From GCA-2737725 sp965229355 (GTDB taxonomy: Bacteria; Pseudomonadota; Alphaproteobacteria; Rhodospirillales; Rhodospirillaceae): a stretch of DNA of 64,000 nt. The stretch is taken from contig OZ245869.1 of NCBI GenBank assembly GCA_965229355.1, positions 2,108,001-2,172,000 on the forward strand, in the 5' to 3' direction. Every line of letters begins with the position of its first letter. Positions within the stretch are counted from its first letter, which is position 1. The notes under the pieces are model-generated. The model was not told the origin of the DNA. It ran no database searches and saw only the letters and a list, made by a program, of their open reading frames with translations. Both the position numbers and the translations under genes were made by a program. This document shows positions 24,280 to 33,169 of the stretch, in pieces.

Positions 24280-25731
24280 TTAAGGGGCTTCGACCTTGGG
24301 GCGGTTCCACCAGCCCCCGCCCAACGCCTGATAAAGCGCCACCACATCGGAAAACCGAGCAGCCTGGGCTTTGGCGAGGTTCATGCGTGCTTGTAGATGC
24401 GCGCGCTCTGTCTCCATCAGTGCAAGCCGCGAGGTTTCACCCGCACCGTACTGTTTTTCCATCAGCGTGAGTTGTTGGCTGGCCGCCTGTTCCGCCGTCG
24501 CTGCGGCATGCAAAGCTTTTGCATCCCAGTCGATAGCCAGCAGCGCGTTAGAAACGTCGTGGAAAGCTCCAATCACAGTTTCTTTATAGGTGGCTTCGGC
24601 TTGGTCGCGTTCAGCCTTGGCAATTTTGCGTTGATGGCGCATCGCAAAAACGCCAGTGATCGGAATGTTGGCGGTCGACTGCACAACCCATGCTGTGTCG
24701 TTGACACCGGGAATGGACGTGGTTGCGGCACCATACGCACCACCTAACGTGATTTGCGGAAACATGCGGGCTTCCACAATGCCAATCGCCGCATTGGCCG
24801 CGTGCAAATACGCTTCAGCCGCGCGCACATCGGGGCGCTGTTGCACCAGTTGCGATGGTAAGCTGACCGGCAAATCCGCTGGCAACGTCAGTGCGTCTAA
24901 TGAAAAAGTTTCCGGCAATAACTTGTCTGGGAACTGTCCTGTCAATTTCGTCAGCGCATTGCGATGTTGTTCCAGCGCCTTTTCAAGCGTGATCAAATCG
25001 GTCTGGTTTTTAGCAAATTGGGTTTCTAGCGCCAGCACAGACGATCGCGCTGTGTTGCCTTGCGCGACTTCTTGTTTCAGCAATTGAATATGCGTGGCGT
25101 CGGCAGCAACAACATCACGTAAAGCAGACACCTGCGCACGTAGCGAGGCTTCCTCAATCGCTGCAACGGCGACGTTAGAGGCAAGCGTTAAGTATGTTGC
25201 TTCAAGCCGGAATCGCGCGGCCTCGGCTTTGGCTTCTGTCGACTCAATGATACGACGCCGTTCGCCAAACAGGTCGACTTGGTAGGTGATCAGCAGTGCG
25301 GCTGTGGCCAGACTGAAGGGTGTTAACACAGTTGGCGCACCCGTGGTGCTGATCGAAAGCTTCTCACGTGCGGCCAACGCTGATGCCGACAGATCAGGAT
25401 AGGCCAGCACCTTTTGCAATGTGACGTTGGCGGTGTTTGCGTCTAATGCGACTTGCGCACTCTGCACACTGGGGCTGTTTTTAAGAGCCTGCTCAATCAC
25501 ACTATTTAAGGCGGCGGATTGGAATAGCGTCCACCATTGGGCAGGGATATCCATTTTCGTCACAAAGCGCTGCTCGCTGCCATGCGTACCGGCTGTTGCG
25601 GTGGTTTCACCGGGCAGCGTGCGTGCCGTATAGCCAGTGACTTTCGGGGTGGCTGGCGGAACCCAATCTGGGCCAGCGGTGCAACTTGTCAGCGCATAAC
25701 CCAAAATGATGCTCTGTAATGTGCGCGACAT
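24280..25731 (-). CDS. NodT/OprM-type outer-membrane efflux lipoprotein
   Basis: About 483 residues from ATG 25731. A signal sequence ends in the lipobox ALTSC, followed by TAGPDWVPPATP, the usual start of the NodT family. Two OEP repeats of coiled-coil helices are visible (residues about 85-270 and 290-470), with VQQRPDVRAAEAYLHAANAAIGIVEARMFPQITL, the typical second-repeat entry. It is a trimeric TolC-like channel. Its likely partners are the HlyD-type adaptor and ABC exporter at 27488-30542, although it is transcribed in the opposite direction. Confidence 0.9.
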   Translation of the reverse strand: MSRTLQSIILGYALTSCTAGPDWVPPATPKVTGYTARTLPGETTATAGTHGSEQRFVTKMDIPAQWWTLFQSAALNSVIEQALKNSPSVQSAQVALDANTANVTLQKVLAYPDLSASALAAREKLSISTTGAPTVLTPFSLATAALLITYQVDLFGERRRIIESTEAKAEAARFRLEATYLTLASNVAVAAIEEASLRAQVSALRDVVAADATHIQLLKQEVAQGNTARSSVLALETQFAKNQTDLITLEKALEQHRNALTKLTGQFPDKLLPETFSLDALTLPADLPVSLPSQLVQQRPDVRAAEAYLHAANAAIGIVEARMFPQITLGGAYGAATTSIPGVNDTAWVVQSTANIPITGVFAMRHQRKIAKAERDQAEATYKETVIGAFHDVSNALLAIDWDAKALHAAATAEQAASQQLTLMEKQYGAGETSRLALMETERAHLQARMNLAKAQAARFSDVVALYQALGGGWWNRPKVEAP

Positions 25732-25873
25732 GCGCACGCGGCCTTTTGGCGGGCCTGTCACAACATTTCTCACCGCAACGCACCTCTATCAACTTGGCTG
25801 TTATGAGTGGTACCAGAGCGTGAGCGGTTAGGATATAGACGGTAAATCGTAAGTAAAAGGTACCGGGGCTGGC

Positions 25874-26647
25874 ATGGGGCGCATTATTTCCACACACTCG
25901 TACCGTGGTGGGACGGGCAAATCCAACATCACGGCGAATCTTGCAGTTATGCAGGCGGCTGCCGGAAAGCGCGTGGCGATAATCGATACGGATTTGCCGT
26001 CCCCTGGCGTGCACATGCTGTTTGGCTTGGACGAACAGCCCGTGAAGCACACGCTCAACGACTATTTGTGGAATACATGTTCCATTGCTGATGCGGTGTC
26101 GGACGTGTCGCACGTCATGACGTCTGAACAACAAGCTGCTGGCGGCAAAATATTTTTGGTCCCGGCCAGTATGCGTGCGCAGGATTTAACCCGCATTGTG
26201 CGTGAAGGCTACGATGCCAACGTGCTGAATGATGGCTTGTTTGAGCTGCTCGATAATCTTGAGCTTGATTATTTGTTTATCGATACACACCCCGGCTGCA
26301 ATGAAGAGACATTGCTGGCTGTTGCTGTGTCAGACCTTTTGATTGTTCTTCTGCGCCCAGACCGGCAGGACTTTCAAGGTACGGCCGTAGTGGTTGATGT
26401 CGCGCGCAAGCTTGATGTGTCAAATATGCGCATCGTCATCAACAAGGTGCCGCCGCTGGTGGATGCGGCCGCATTAAAGCAAAAAGTAACCGCAGCCTAT
26501 GACGTGCCGGTGGCTGGGCTTTTACCGCTGACGACGGATATGGCGGAATTGGGCAGTGCAGGTATTTTTTCATCGCTTCAGCCCGATCACGTGCTGACGG
26601 CAGAATTCCAGCGCATCAATGCGGCTGTGACAGATGCGACGCGTTAA
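25874..26647 (+). CDS. MinD/ParA-family ATPase
   Basis: 257 residues. The deviant Walker A is SYRGGTGKSNIT, with a Tyr-Arg in place of the usual Lys-Gly signature Lys; the switch segments are IDTDLPSPGVHMLFGL and LFIDTHPGCNEET. No amphipathic MinD C-terminal helix and no ParB partner adjoin it. Its position beside an efflux/ABC lipid cluster and a cyclic-nucleotide-binding protein points to spatial positioning or regulation of an envelope machine, not to chromosome segregation; this is inference. Its stop is directly next to the convergent gene's stop. Confidence 0.85.
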   Translation: MGRIISTHSYRGGTGKSNITANLAVMQAAAGKRVAIIDTDLPSPGVHMLFGLDEQPVKHTLNDYLWNTCSIADAVSDVSHVMTSEQQAAGGKIFLVPASMRAQDLTRIVREGYDANVLNDGLFELLDNLELDYLFIDTHPGCNEETLLAVAVSDLLIVLLRPDRQDFQGTAVVVDVARKLDVSNMRIVINKVPPLVDAAALKQKVTAAYDVPVAGLLPLTTDMAELGSAGIFSSLQPDHVLTAEFQRINAAVTDATR

Positions 26648-27361
26648 TTAACGATTGGTGCGACGCGCGCGTAGGGCGGCGGCACGTTCCGTGAGTGCTT
26701 TGAACTCGGGCGTTTCGGTAATCGCGGCCACTTGATGCTTTTTGCGCTCAACGTCGATCTCGACTTTAAGCTCGCGCACTTCGTCTTGTAGTTTGGCTTC
26801 CCGTTCGCGAACGGTTTTCATCATATCTCCAAAAGCACGCGCAAAGGCACCTACTTCATCGTCACGTGCGGCCATGGTTTCGGGTACTTCGATCCGGAAC
26901 GAGTCATTGCGCAATGCTTGTGCCATGGTTTTGAAATACGTAATGGCTTCGACGTTCTGCTCAAGCCGCGACGCCATCAGGCGCATAATCGTTAAGCCAA
27001 AACTCGGAGAACGTGCGGCCAAATCCTCCATGGCGGTGCGGGTCAGCACCAGAACGTGGCAGTCACTCGCCGCAACTACCGTCGCGGTACGAGGAGAATC
27101 GCATAACAGCCCAATCTCACCCACCAAAGCGCCCGCCGTCAGGGTTGCGACTGTAATGGGCCCCAGTTCCAGGGTCACAATAACGTCAGCCGCACCTGAT
27201 AGGATGATGAGGGCGTGTTGCTCGATAGCCCCTTGCTGCATGAGCACGCCCGTTTTGGGGTGTGTCGTATGCTTACAAACCCCTGCAATAGACCGTAGGT
27301 CGTGTTCAGACAGGTGCGCAAAGGCAGCGACGTTGCGCAAGATCTCAAGTTCGGATGTCAC
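26648..27361 (-). CDS. Cyclic-nucleotide-binding domain protein with C-terminal coiled coil
   Basis: 237 residues. The cNMP-binding barrel is at about 10-130, with the phosphate-binding cassette GALVGEIGLLCDSPRTATVVAASDC, which keeps the G-E...R-T-A signature of cAMP/cGMP-binding domains. Then come a HAMP-like helix (DDEVGAFARAFGDMMKTVREREAKLQDEVRELKVEID) and a short basic C-terminus (TERAAALRARR). There is no DNA-binding HTH, so it is not a CRP-type regulator. It may regulate the neighbouring ParA-like ATPase or ABC exporter. Confidence 0.82.
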   Translation of the reverse strand: MTSELEILRNVAAFAHLSEHDLRSIAGVCKHTTHPKTGVLMQQGAIEQHALIILSGAADVIVTLELGPITVATLTAGALVGEIGLLCDSPRTATVVAASDCHVLVLTRTAMEDLAARSPSFGLTIMRLMASRLEQNVEAITYFKTMAQALRNDSFRIEVPETMAARDDEVGAFARAFGDMMKTVREREAKLQDEVRELKVEIDVERKKHQVAAITETPEFKALTERAAALRARRTNR

Positions 27362-27487
27362 AAGAAGATCCCACCCATAGGAACTTGCGGCAAATGTTGG
27401 TTTCGCCGTAGTTTACGGTTTCGGCCATGCAAGGGAAGCAAGATTGTCTGGTTTGGCTGACTTACGGGTGTTTTTCGCTTCATTTCA

Positions 27488-28297
27488 ATGACCGCTCCAA
27501 CAGAACAACCGGCACTCATCCGGCTTACCGATATTCGCAAACATTACGGCGAAGGCGAAGCGCGCGTTGATGCCTTGAAGGGCATTAACCTGCAAGTCAG
27601 TGCTGGTGAAGTCGCTGTGCTGGCGGGCAAAAGTGGCTCGGGCAAAAGCTCGCTTCTCAACATTATTGGCTGCATCCTGCCGCCCAGCAGTGGGCGCATG
27701 GAATTGGACGGCGCGGTGATCACCGACGACGGCTTTAGTGCAACCGATCAGCGCGCCCTGCGTTTGCATAAAATCGGCTTCATTTTTCAGTTCCATAATC
27801 TGATCCCGTTCCTGAACTGTGTGCAGAACATAGAACTGGTCATGACGCTGGCGGGACAAAGTAAAACCGCAGCGAAAGCGCGGGCCATGGAGCTTTTAAG
27901 TTATCTCGATGTTGCCCACCGCGCGGAGAAGATGCCCTATCAGCTCAGTGGTGGTGAAGCGCAGCGTGTGGCCATTGCGCGTGCGCTGGCCAATCGCCCG
28001 CGCATTATCTTGGCTGATGAGCCCACGGCGTCGCTTGATTCAAACCGCACCATTGCGGTGGTTGATCTGTTACGCCGGGTTGCGCGCGAGCAAGGGGCCG
28101 CAGTGCTGATCGTGACGCATGACGAGCTTGTGATGAACCGGTGTGACCGCATTTATAACATGAGTGGTGGCGTCATCGAGGGCGGCACGGCGGACGATAT
28201 GTATTTCGCGAAGTTCAAGCAGATGCGAAATCGCCGACCGACAAAAATTGAATCGAAAAATGAACAGAGTGAGCCGAGCGGACTTCCGCCGAGCTAA
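27488..28297 (+). CDS. ABC transporter ATP-binding protein (MacB/DevA type)
   Basis: 269 residues. Walker A is AGKSGSGKSSLLNIIG, the signature LSGGEAQRVAIARAL, Walker B IILADEPTASLD, and the H-loop VTHDE. The sequence is typical of ATPases that pair with an FtsX-type permease and a separate HlyD-like adaptor (DevBCA, LolCDE, MacAB). A hydrophilic 30-residue C-terminal tail follows. It is the first gene of a three-gene export operon. Confidence 0.93.
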   Translation: MTAPTEQPALIRLTDIRKHYGEGEARVDALKGINLQVSAGEVAVLAGKSGSGKSSLLNIIGCILPPSSGRMELDGAVITDDGFSATDQRALRLHKIGFIFQFHNLIPFLNCVQNIELVMTLAGQSKTAAKARAMELLSYLDVAHRAEKMPYQLSGGEAQRVAIARALANRPRIILADEPTASLDSNRTIAVVDLLRRVAREQGAAVLIVTHDELVMNRCDRIYNMSGGVIEGGTADDMYFAKFKQMRNRRPTKIESKNEQSEPSGLPPS

Positions 28298-28326
28298 GTT
28301 ACAGCAGTCTTGGGGCTGCACGGGGT

Positions 28327-29415
28327 ATGATGATCGATATACGCGGTAAACATCAGTACACACTCATCGCGGCTGCGGTTGGCGTGATCTTCATGGGTTG
28401 GATCGTGTGGAGTTCCACGCGGCCCCAAGAGGTGACGGTGCTTCAGCCTGTCACAAATTTGCCCGTGACCATTGTCGCCATTGGCAATGTCGATGCGGAA
28501 CGTGTGGCGCAAACAGGATTTGAAGTGCCAGGGCGTCTTGCCGATGTTCTGGTGCGCGTGGGCGATCAGGTGAAAGCTGGCCAGGTGCTGGCCACGCTGG
28601 ATCAAGCGCAGCAGGAATTGGTTGTTTCAGCTGCTGAAGAAGCTGCCGCCGCTGCAGAGGCAACATCGACCTTGAAGCAGCAGTTGGTGGGCCGTGCGCG
28701 CGGTATGGACGAGCGCGGAACAGGGTCAAAGGCCGCTGTGGCAGATGCAAATGCCGAAGCCGCAATTGCGCGCGCCACTGCTCGCAAGGCCCAAGCCACG
28801 CTGAACTTGGAACGCACGCGCTTGGAACGCCAAAGCCTCACTGCGCCATTCGATGGTGTCGTGACGGCAGTTACACAAGCCAAAGGCTCAGTCATTCAAG
28901 CTGGTGCGCCGTTAGTGACCGTGGCGGAGTTGGCGAGCTATCGCATTCTGGCGAATGTCGATGAAGCACGTGCCGGTATGATTACGCACGGACAGCTTGC
29001 AAAAATAACACTCCGCTCACGTCCGCAAGAGCCGCTTCAAGGCAAGGTGGAGCGCATCGCGCCACAAAGTGACAAGGTTGCCGAAGAACGGCAGATCGCG
29101 GTGGTTCTGGATGGCGCCAGCACTGGACTTTATCTGGCCGAACAAGCCGAGGTTGAAGTGACGGTCGGCAACATTGCGCGCGGTGTAGCGTTGCCCGAAC
29201 GCGTGATTCGCGAACGCCGCGCCAGCGAAGGTCGCGTCTGGGCTGTGAAAGGTGATGTGCTGGTTGATCTGCCTGTGCGTCTGGGCCGTCGCCTGATTGA
29301 TGGCCGGGTGGAGCTTATATCCGCCCTGCCTGAGGATACAAAAATTATCGCCACGCGCTTAGATGAGGCGAAAGCGGGAGAGACTGTCAGCATCGTGGAT
29401 GAGCCCAAGCCATGA
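28327..29415 (+). CDS. HlyD/MacA-type periplasmic adaptor (membrane fusion protein)
   Basis: 362 residues. One N-terminal TM (YTLIAAAVGVIFMGWIVWSS); a biotinyl-lipoyl-like hairpin split around a coiled coil (VGDQVKAGQVLATLD ... LTAPFDGVVTAV); then a beta-barrel domain. Such adaptors link an inner-membrane ABC permease to an outer-membrane channel. The coding end overlaps the permease start by 4 nt (ATGA). The NodT-like lipoprotein nearby is the natural outer-membrane partner. Confidence 0.92.
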   Translation: MMIDIRGKHQYTLIAAAVGVIFMGWIVWSSTRPQEVTVLQPVTNLPVTIVAIGNVDAERVAQTGFEVPGRLADVLVRVGDQVKAGQVLATLDQAQQELVVSAAEEAAAAAEATSTLKQQLVGRARGMDERGTGSKAAVADANAEAAIARATARKAQATLNLERTRLERQSLTAPFDGVVTAVTQAKGSVIQAGAPLVTVAELASYRILANVDEARAGMITHGQLAKITLRSRPQEPLQGKVERIAPQSDKVAEERQIAVVLDGASTGLYLAEQAEVEVTVGNIARGVALPERVIRERRASEGRVWAVKGDVLVDLPVRLGRRLIDGRVELISALPEDTKIIATRLDEAKAGETVSIVDEPKP

Positions 29416-30542
29416 TGTTGGCGCTGTATGATCTGTGGCGCAAGCTGCCGCGGTTCTTAGCAACCACAACGGCTGTCGCGCTTCTGATCGGCATGGTGAT
29501 GCTGCAAGCCACGATTTATCGGGGCTTGGTCGCAGACTCATTATCCCTCGTACGAATGTTGAATGCCGACCTGTGGGTGGTGCAACCTAACAGATTTGGC
29601 CCCTTCACCGAAGTTTCGGGCGTTCCTGAATCCTTGAAGAATGATGTGCAGCTGATCCCCGGTGTGGAAAGTGCTGAACCCATTATCGTGACCACAGCCC
29701 TGGCCGACATTGGTGGCCCCATGAGTGTGACGGTGTTGGGATACGACATCAAAAGTATGCCGTTCCCTGCGACGTTGGTGGAAGGCCGCACGTTGTCGCG
29801 GCCGCGATCTGAAGTGGTGGTGGATCGCACCATCGGGTTAAAGATTGGCGAGACGGTCGATTTACGCGGGCGTAAATTCACGATTGTCGGTTTAGCTGCG
29901 CGCGCGGTGGGCATTGCGGGCGAGCCTATTGCATTTTTGTCGCTGGCGGATGCGCGTGATGTGGCGGCCAAAACCACCCCCGGTGAAATCAGGCGTGATC
30001 GCCTGCTTGGGGGCTCAGGTCTGTTAAGCCCCACGGTCAATGCAATTCGCATTCAGTTGACAGAGGCGGCTGACTTGGAAACGGTGCGCACCGACATACA
30101 AAAATGGAAAGATGTTGATGTCATTTCACGCGGCGAGCAGCTGGATGACATTATGTACCAGCGCATTGTGCGGGTGCGCCAAACATTGCTGCTATTTGCG
30201 GTGATCCTGATGTTCGCGGCTTCAGCCATTATCGCGCTGACGATTTACAGCCTCACCGCTGATAAGGTGCGCGAGATCGCCACCCTCAAGCTGATTGGCG
30301 CTGCCGACCGGGTGATTGTCGGCATGATCATGTGGCAGGCCGCTCTCATCGGAATCGGGGGATGTACGCTTGGCACGGGCATTATGTTGCTCGAAAAAAG
30401 TGTTTTTCCGGGCTATGCCGAAGCGCACGTCATGGATTGCGTGATCATTTCAGCCATCTCCATGGTAGCCTGTTTCCTCGCCAGCATAATTGGCGTACGT
30501 GTTGCCTTGCGTGTGGCCCCCAATCAAGCTCTCTCAGGCTAA
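29412..30542 (+). CDS. FtsX/MacB-type ABC permease (DevC-like)
   Basis: 376 residues. One N-terminal TM (TTTAVALLIGMVMLQATIYR), a large periplasmic domain of about 210 residues, then three C-terminal TMs (LFAVILMFAASAIIALTIYSL; MWQAALIGIGGCTLGTGIMLL; CVIISAISMVACFLASIIGVRVAL). This 1+3 arrangement is the type VII ABC fold of MacB, LolC and DevC, which works as a mechanotransmitter and does not import. With the ATPase and adaptor it should export or extract an envelope compound, possibly the phosphonolipid made nearby. Confidence 0.92.
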   Translation: MMLALYDLWRKLPRFLATTTAVALLIGMVMLQATIYRGLVADSLSLVRMLNADLWVVQPNRFGPFTEVSGVPESLKNDVQLIPGVESAEPIIVTTALADIGGPMSVTVLGYDIKSMPFPATLVEGRTLSRPRSEVVVDRTIGLKIGETVDLRGRKFTIVGLAARAVGIAGEPIAFLSLADARDVAAKTTPGEIRRDRLLGGSGLLSPTVNAIRIQLTEAADLETVRTDIQKWKDVDVISRGEQLDDIMYQRIVRVRQTLLLFAVILMFAASAIIALTIYSLTADKVREIATLKLIGAADRVIVGMIMWQAALIGIGGCTLGTGIMLLEKSVFPGYAEAHVMDCVIISAISMVACFLASIIGVRVALRVAPNQALSG

Positions 30543-30562
30543 TTTTTCCGATCGATAGTCAT

Positions 30563-31828
30563 ATGCTGCTCACTCAATCACGCTTTCTGCCTCTGTTCAT
30601 TGTCCAGTTCTTGGCTGCGTTTAACGACGCATTCTTCAAAACCGCTGTGGTGATGTTGATCGTCTACAAGCGTGTCGTGGCTGACGGTGAAGCAGCAGCG
30701 ATTTTATCTGCGCTTGTTTGGGCGCTTTATATGTTCCCGTACTTTGCGTTTTCAGCACCTGCGGGCCAATTATCCGAACGTATGGATAAAGCAAAGCTGA
30801 TCCGCGCTTTGAAAATTGTTGATTTGGTTTTGGCGGGCGCTGTGCTGGCCGGCTTTTTGATGGATGACCTGACCATTTTATTGGTGTCATTGGCAGCAAA
30901 GGGTGTGACCAGTACATTCTTCGGCCCTATCAAGTACGCCATTTTGCCAGAACGTTTGCGCCCCGAAGAATTGATTGCCGGAAATGCGTTGGTTGAAGGC
31001 GGCACTTATCTGGCCATTCTGCTGTCTACCATCATGGGTGGACTGTTGATTTTGCAAACCAACGGCCCAGTGCTGGTGGCTTGGACTTTCGTGGGCGTTG
31101 CCGTGGTAGGGGGGGTGACGGCGTGGTTCATCGCACCGGCCAATCTTCCGCTGCCGAAAGTTCCCATCCGGTGGACAATTGCAGCGGAAACAGCCGCCAT
31201 CATGCGCAGTGCCGCTAAAGACCCGATGGTCCTATGGGCGATCTTAGGCGTGTCATGGTTCTGGATGTTTGGCACCGTGATCATGTCGGAACTTCCCGCA
31301 CTCACCAGCAAATCCATGACAGCCTCGGGCGAAGTTGTGCCGATTTTGCTAACGATCTTCTCTGCGGGCACCGGTGTCGGCCTGGCGCTGTTCGCGAAGT
31401 TACTGAAGGGCAAAATCTCGACCATCTATGTGCCGATGACAGGCTTACTGATGTCACTGGCCAGTGTCGATGTGTGGGTGGCGTGCATGAGCATCGAGCC
31501 CACGGCATCGCCGCTTTCAACCGCCGAATTCTTCAGTGATCCCACACGGTTGCGTGTCGTCGCAGATTTATTTTTGATGGCCATGGCAGGCGGTGGTTTT
31601 ACCGTGCCGCTGTCAGCTATGTTGCAAACACGCACGCCAGTAAATGAACGCTCCAGAATGATTGCAGCCAGTAACGCGATTAATTCGTTGATGACGGTGT
31701 GTGCGTTGGCTGGCGCTATGGTGGCGCTGTCTTATGGTTTATCGCTGCCAGAGTTGTTCGTGACGATGGCTGTGCTGAATATGTTGGCTGCGATTCTGCT
31801 GAGTTACGTGCTCAATAAAGCGCGGTAA
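30563..31828 (+). CDS. LplT-like lysophospholipid MFS transporter
   Basis: 421 residues from ATG 30563; the longer open frame from 30332 lies within the permease gene. About 11-12 TMs. The opening VQFLAAFNDAFFKTAVVML and the segment GVTSTFFGPIKYAILPERLRPEELIAGNALVEGGTYLAILLSTIMGG are highly typical of LplT and of the transporter half of LplT-PlsC-Aas fusions. LplT flips lysophospholipids inward for reacylation. A PlsC-like acyltransferase at 38021 fits the same remodelling pathway. Confidence 0.9.
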   Translation: MLLTQSRFLPLFIVQFLAAFNDAFFKTAVVMLIVYKRVVADGEAAAILSALVWALYMFPYFAFSAPAGQLSERMDKAKLIRALKIVDLVLAGAVLAGFLMDDLTILLVSLAAKGVTSTFFGPIKYAILPERLRPEELIAGNALVEGGTYLAILLSTIMGGLLILQTNGPVLVAWTFVGVAVVGGVTAWFIAPANLPLPKVPIRWTIAAETAAIMRSAAKDPMVLWAILGVSWFWMFGTVIMSELPALTSKSMTASGEVVPILLTIFSAGTGVGLALFAKLLKGKISTIYVPMTGLLMSLASVDVWVACMSIEPTASPLSTAEFFSDPTRLRVVADLFLMAMAGGGFTVPLSAMLQTRTPVNERSRMIAASNAINSLMTVCALAGAMVALSYGLSLPELFVTMAVLNMLAAILLSYVLNKAR

Positions 31829-31906
31829 GCCTTTTTCTTGCGCGATTGGCGCACACAGAGTAGTTCTGACCGCGCTGTTTTTGATGTGTGAGGCAAAGGT
31901 TTATCA

Positions 31907-32698
31907 ATGAGTGGTGCGATTAAAACGTTGTCGCAAGACGAAGCAAGCCGTTACAACCGCCGCAACATCCTGCGCTCCGAGCGCATGTACGGCTACGGTT
32001 TCCAAAGCCCCGGCCAATTGCCGTTGATGAAGACCTTTACCGGTCGCCTTGATATTAAGCCCGGCATGAACGTGCTGGATATCGGCAGTGGCTTAGGTGG
32101 CGCGGCGTTTTACTTTGCCGATCAGTTCAAATCAAAAGTGACAGGCATTGATATTGCACCCGCGATGGTCGAGATCAGCGCGGAACGTGCCGCCGAAAAG
32201 CCATCATCCGGCGTGAAGTTCTTGGAAGGCGATATCCGCACCATTGATTTGCCGCCCGCCAGCTTCGATCTGGTCTGGAGCCGCGATTGCATTCTGTACG
32301 TGCCTGAAAAAGATCTGGTGTGGAAAGCCATTCACCGCGTCACAGCACCGGGTGGCCAAGTATTCATCACCGATTTCTGCCGCCGACCTGATGCGGTCTC
32401 GCCGTTGTTCGAGGATTACCTTGAGCAATGCCACTACCACCTGCAAGACGTTGATGCTTATGCAGCGGGTATGAAAGCCGCTGGTCTTGACGTGAATGTG
32501 GCCGAAGACATCACGCCGCTGTTCATTCAGCTAATGGAAAAAGAGCAGAGCGACCTGCGCGCGCGCCGCAACGAATTCCTGCAAGATTACACCGAAGAAG
32601 ATTATGATTATCTGATCAATCGGTGGGACAGCAAATTGAAGTTCTGCCGTGAGGGTGACTTCCGCTGGGGCTTGTTTATCGCCCGTCGCCCTGGCTAG
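31907..32698 (+). CDS. Phosphoethanolamine N-methyltransferase-like SAM methyltransferase
   Basis: 263 residues. SAM-binding motif I is VLDIGSGLGGAAFYFA, with GIDIAP following. The region WSRDCILYVPEKD..VTAPGGQVFITDFCRRPDAVSPLFEDYL and the C-terminal LQDYTEEDYDYLINRWDSKLKFCREGDFRWGLFIARR closely follow the catalytic domain of eukaryotic-type PMT/PEAMT enzymes, which methylate phosphoethanolamine to phosphocholine, not the bacterial PmtA family. It lies directly upstream of a cytidylyltransferase, which suits a phosphocholine or methylated-AEP branch. The true acceptor (phosphoethanolamine, AEP or a lipid) is unknown. Confidence 0.85.
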   Translation: MSGAIKTLSQDEASRYNRRNILRSERMYGYGFQSPGQLPLMKTFTGRLDIKPGMNVLDIGSGLGGAAFYFADQFKSKVTGIDIAPAMVEISAERAAEKPSSGVKFLEGDIRTIDLPPASFDLVWSRDCILYVPEKDLVWKAIHRVTAPGGQVFITDFCRRPDAVSPLFEDYLEQCHYHLQDVDAYAAGMKAAGLDVNVAEDITPLFIQLMEKEQSDLRARRNEFLQDYTEEDYDYLINRWDSKLKFCREGDFRWGLFIARRPG

Positions 32699-32708
32699 GA
32701 CGCCCCTC

Positions 32709-33158
32709 TTGTCTGATAACGCACCAGTTTGGGTCTATGTTGATGTGGTCTTTGACCTTTTTCACAGCGGCCATGTCGAATTCCTGCGCCAATCGCGGGC
32801 GTTCGGCGACAAGCTGGTGGTAGGCTTGGTGAGTGACGACGATGTTGCCACCTACAAACCACGCCCGATTATGAGCATGGAAGAGCGTGCGGCTGTAGTG
32901 TCGGCCTGCCGCTATGTCGATAAGGTTGTCACCAACGCGCCGTTACATTGCACCGCGCCATTCTTAGATCAGATCGGCGCATCGTTCGTTTGTCATGGCG
33001 ATGACTTCACGCCAGAGCAGCTTGAATACTGGTACGGCGATCTTAAAAAAACCGGTCGCTTGAAAGTCGTGCCTTATACGGCGGGCATTTCCTCGCGCGA
33101 TATTATCGCGCGCATTGCGGCGCGGCTGCGCGACGGCAGTTTGCGGATTCAGCTTTAG
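32709..33158 (+). CDS. Phosphoethanolamine/phosphocholine cytidylyltransferase-like protein
   Basis: About 149 residues from TTG 32709, 10 bp after the methyltransferase stop with AGGAC upstream; the longer frame from 32649 overlaps that gene. Catalytic HxGH is in DVVFDLFHSGHVEFLRQ, the substrate loop is VATYKPRPIMSMEERAAVVSACRYVDKV, and the C-terminal nucleotide motif is YTAGISSRDII (RTxGISTT-like). This is the single-domain CCT/ECT fold that makes CDP-choline or CDP-ethanolamine. It is convergent with the transaminase gene. Confidence 0.87.
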   Translation: MSDNAPVWVYVDVVFDLFHSGHVEFLRQSRAFGDKLVVGLVSDDDVATYKPRPIMSMEERAAVVSACRYVDKVVTNAPLHCTAPFLDQIGASFVCHGDDFTPEQLEYWYGDLKKTGRLKVVPYTAGISSRDIIARIAARLRDGSLRIQL

Positions 33159-33169
33159 GCTTTTCGATT

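Noticed and set aside
25874..26647. Chromosomal ParA partner of the parS site
   Set aside because: The gene is 21 kb away from parS, has no ParB neighbour and an unusual Walker A; its context is envelope export.
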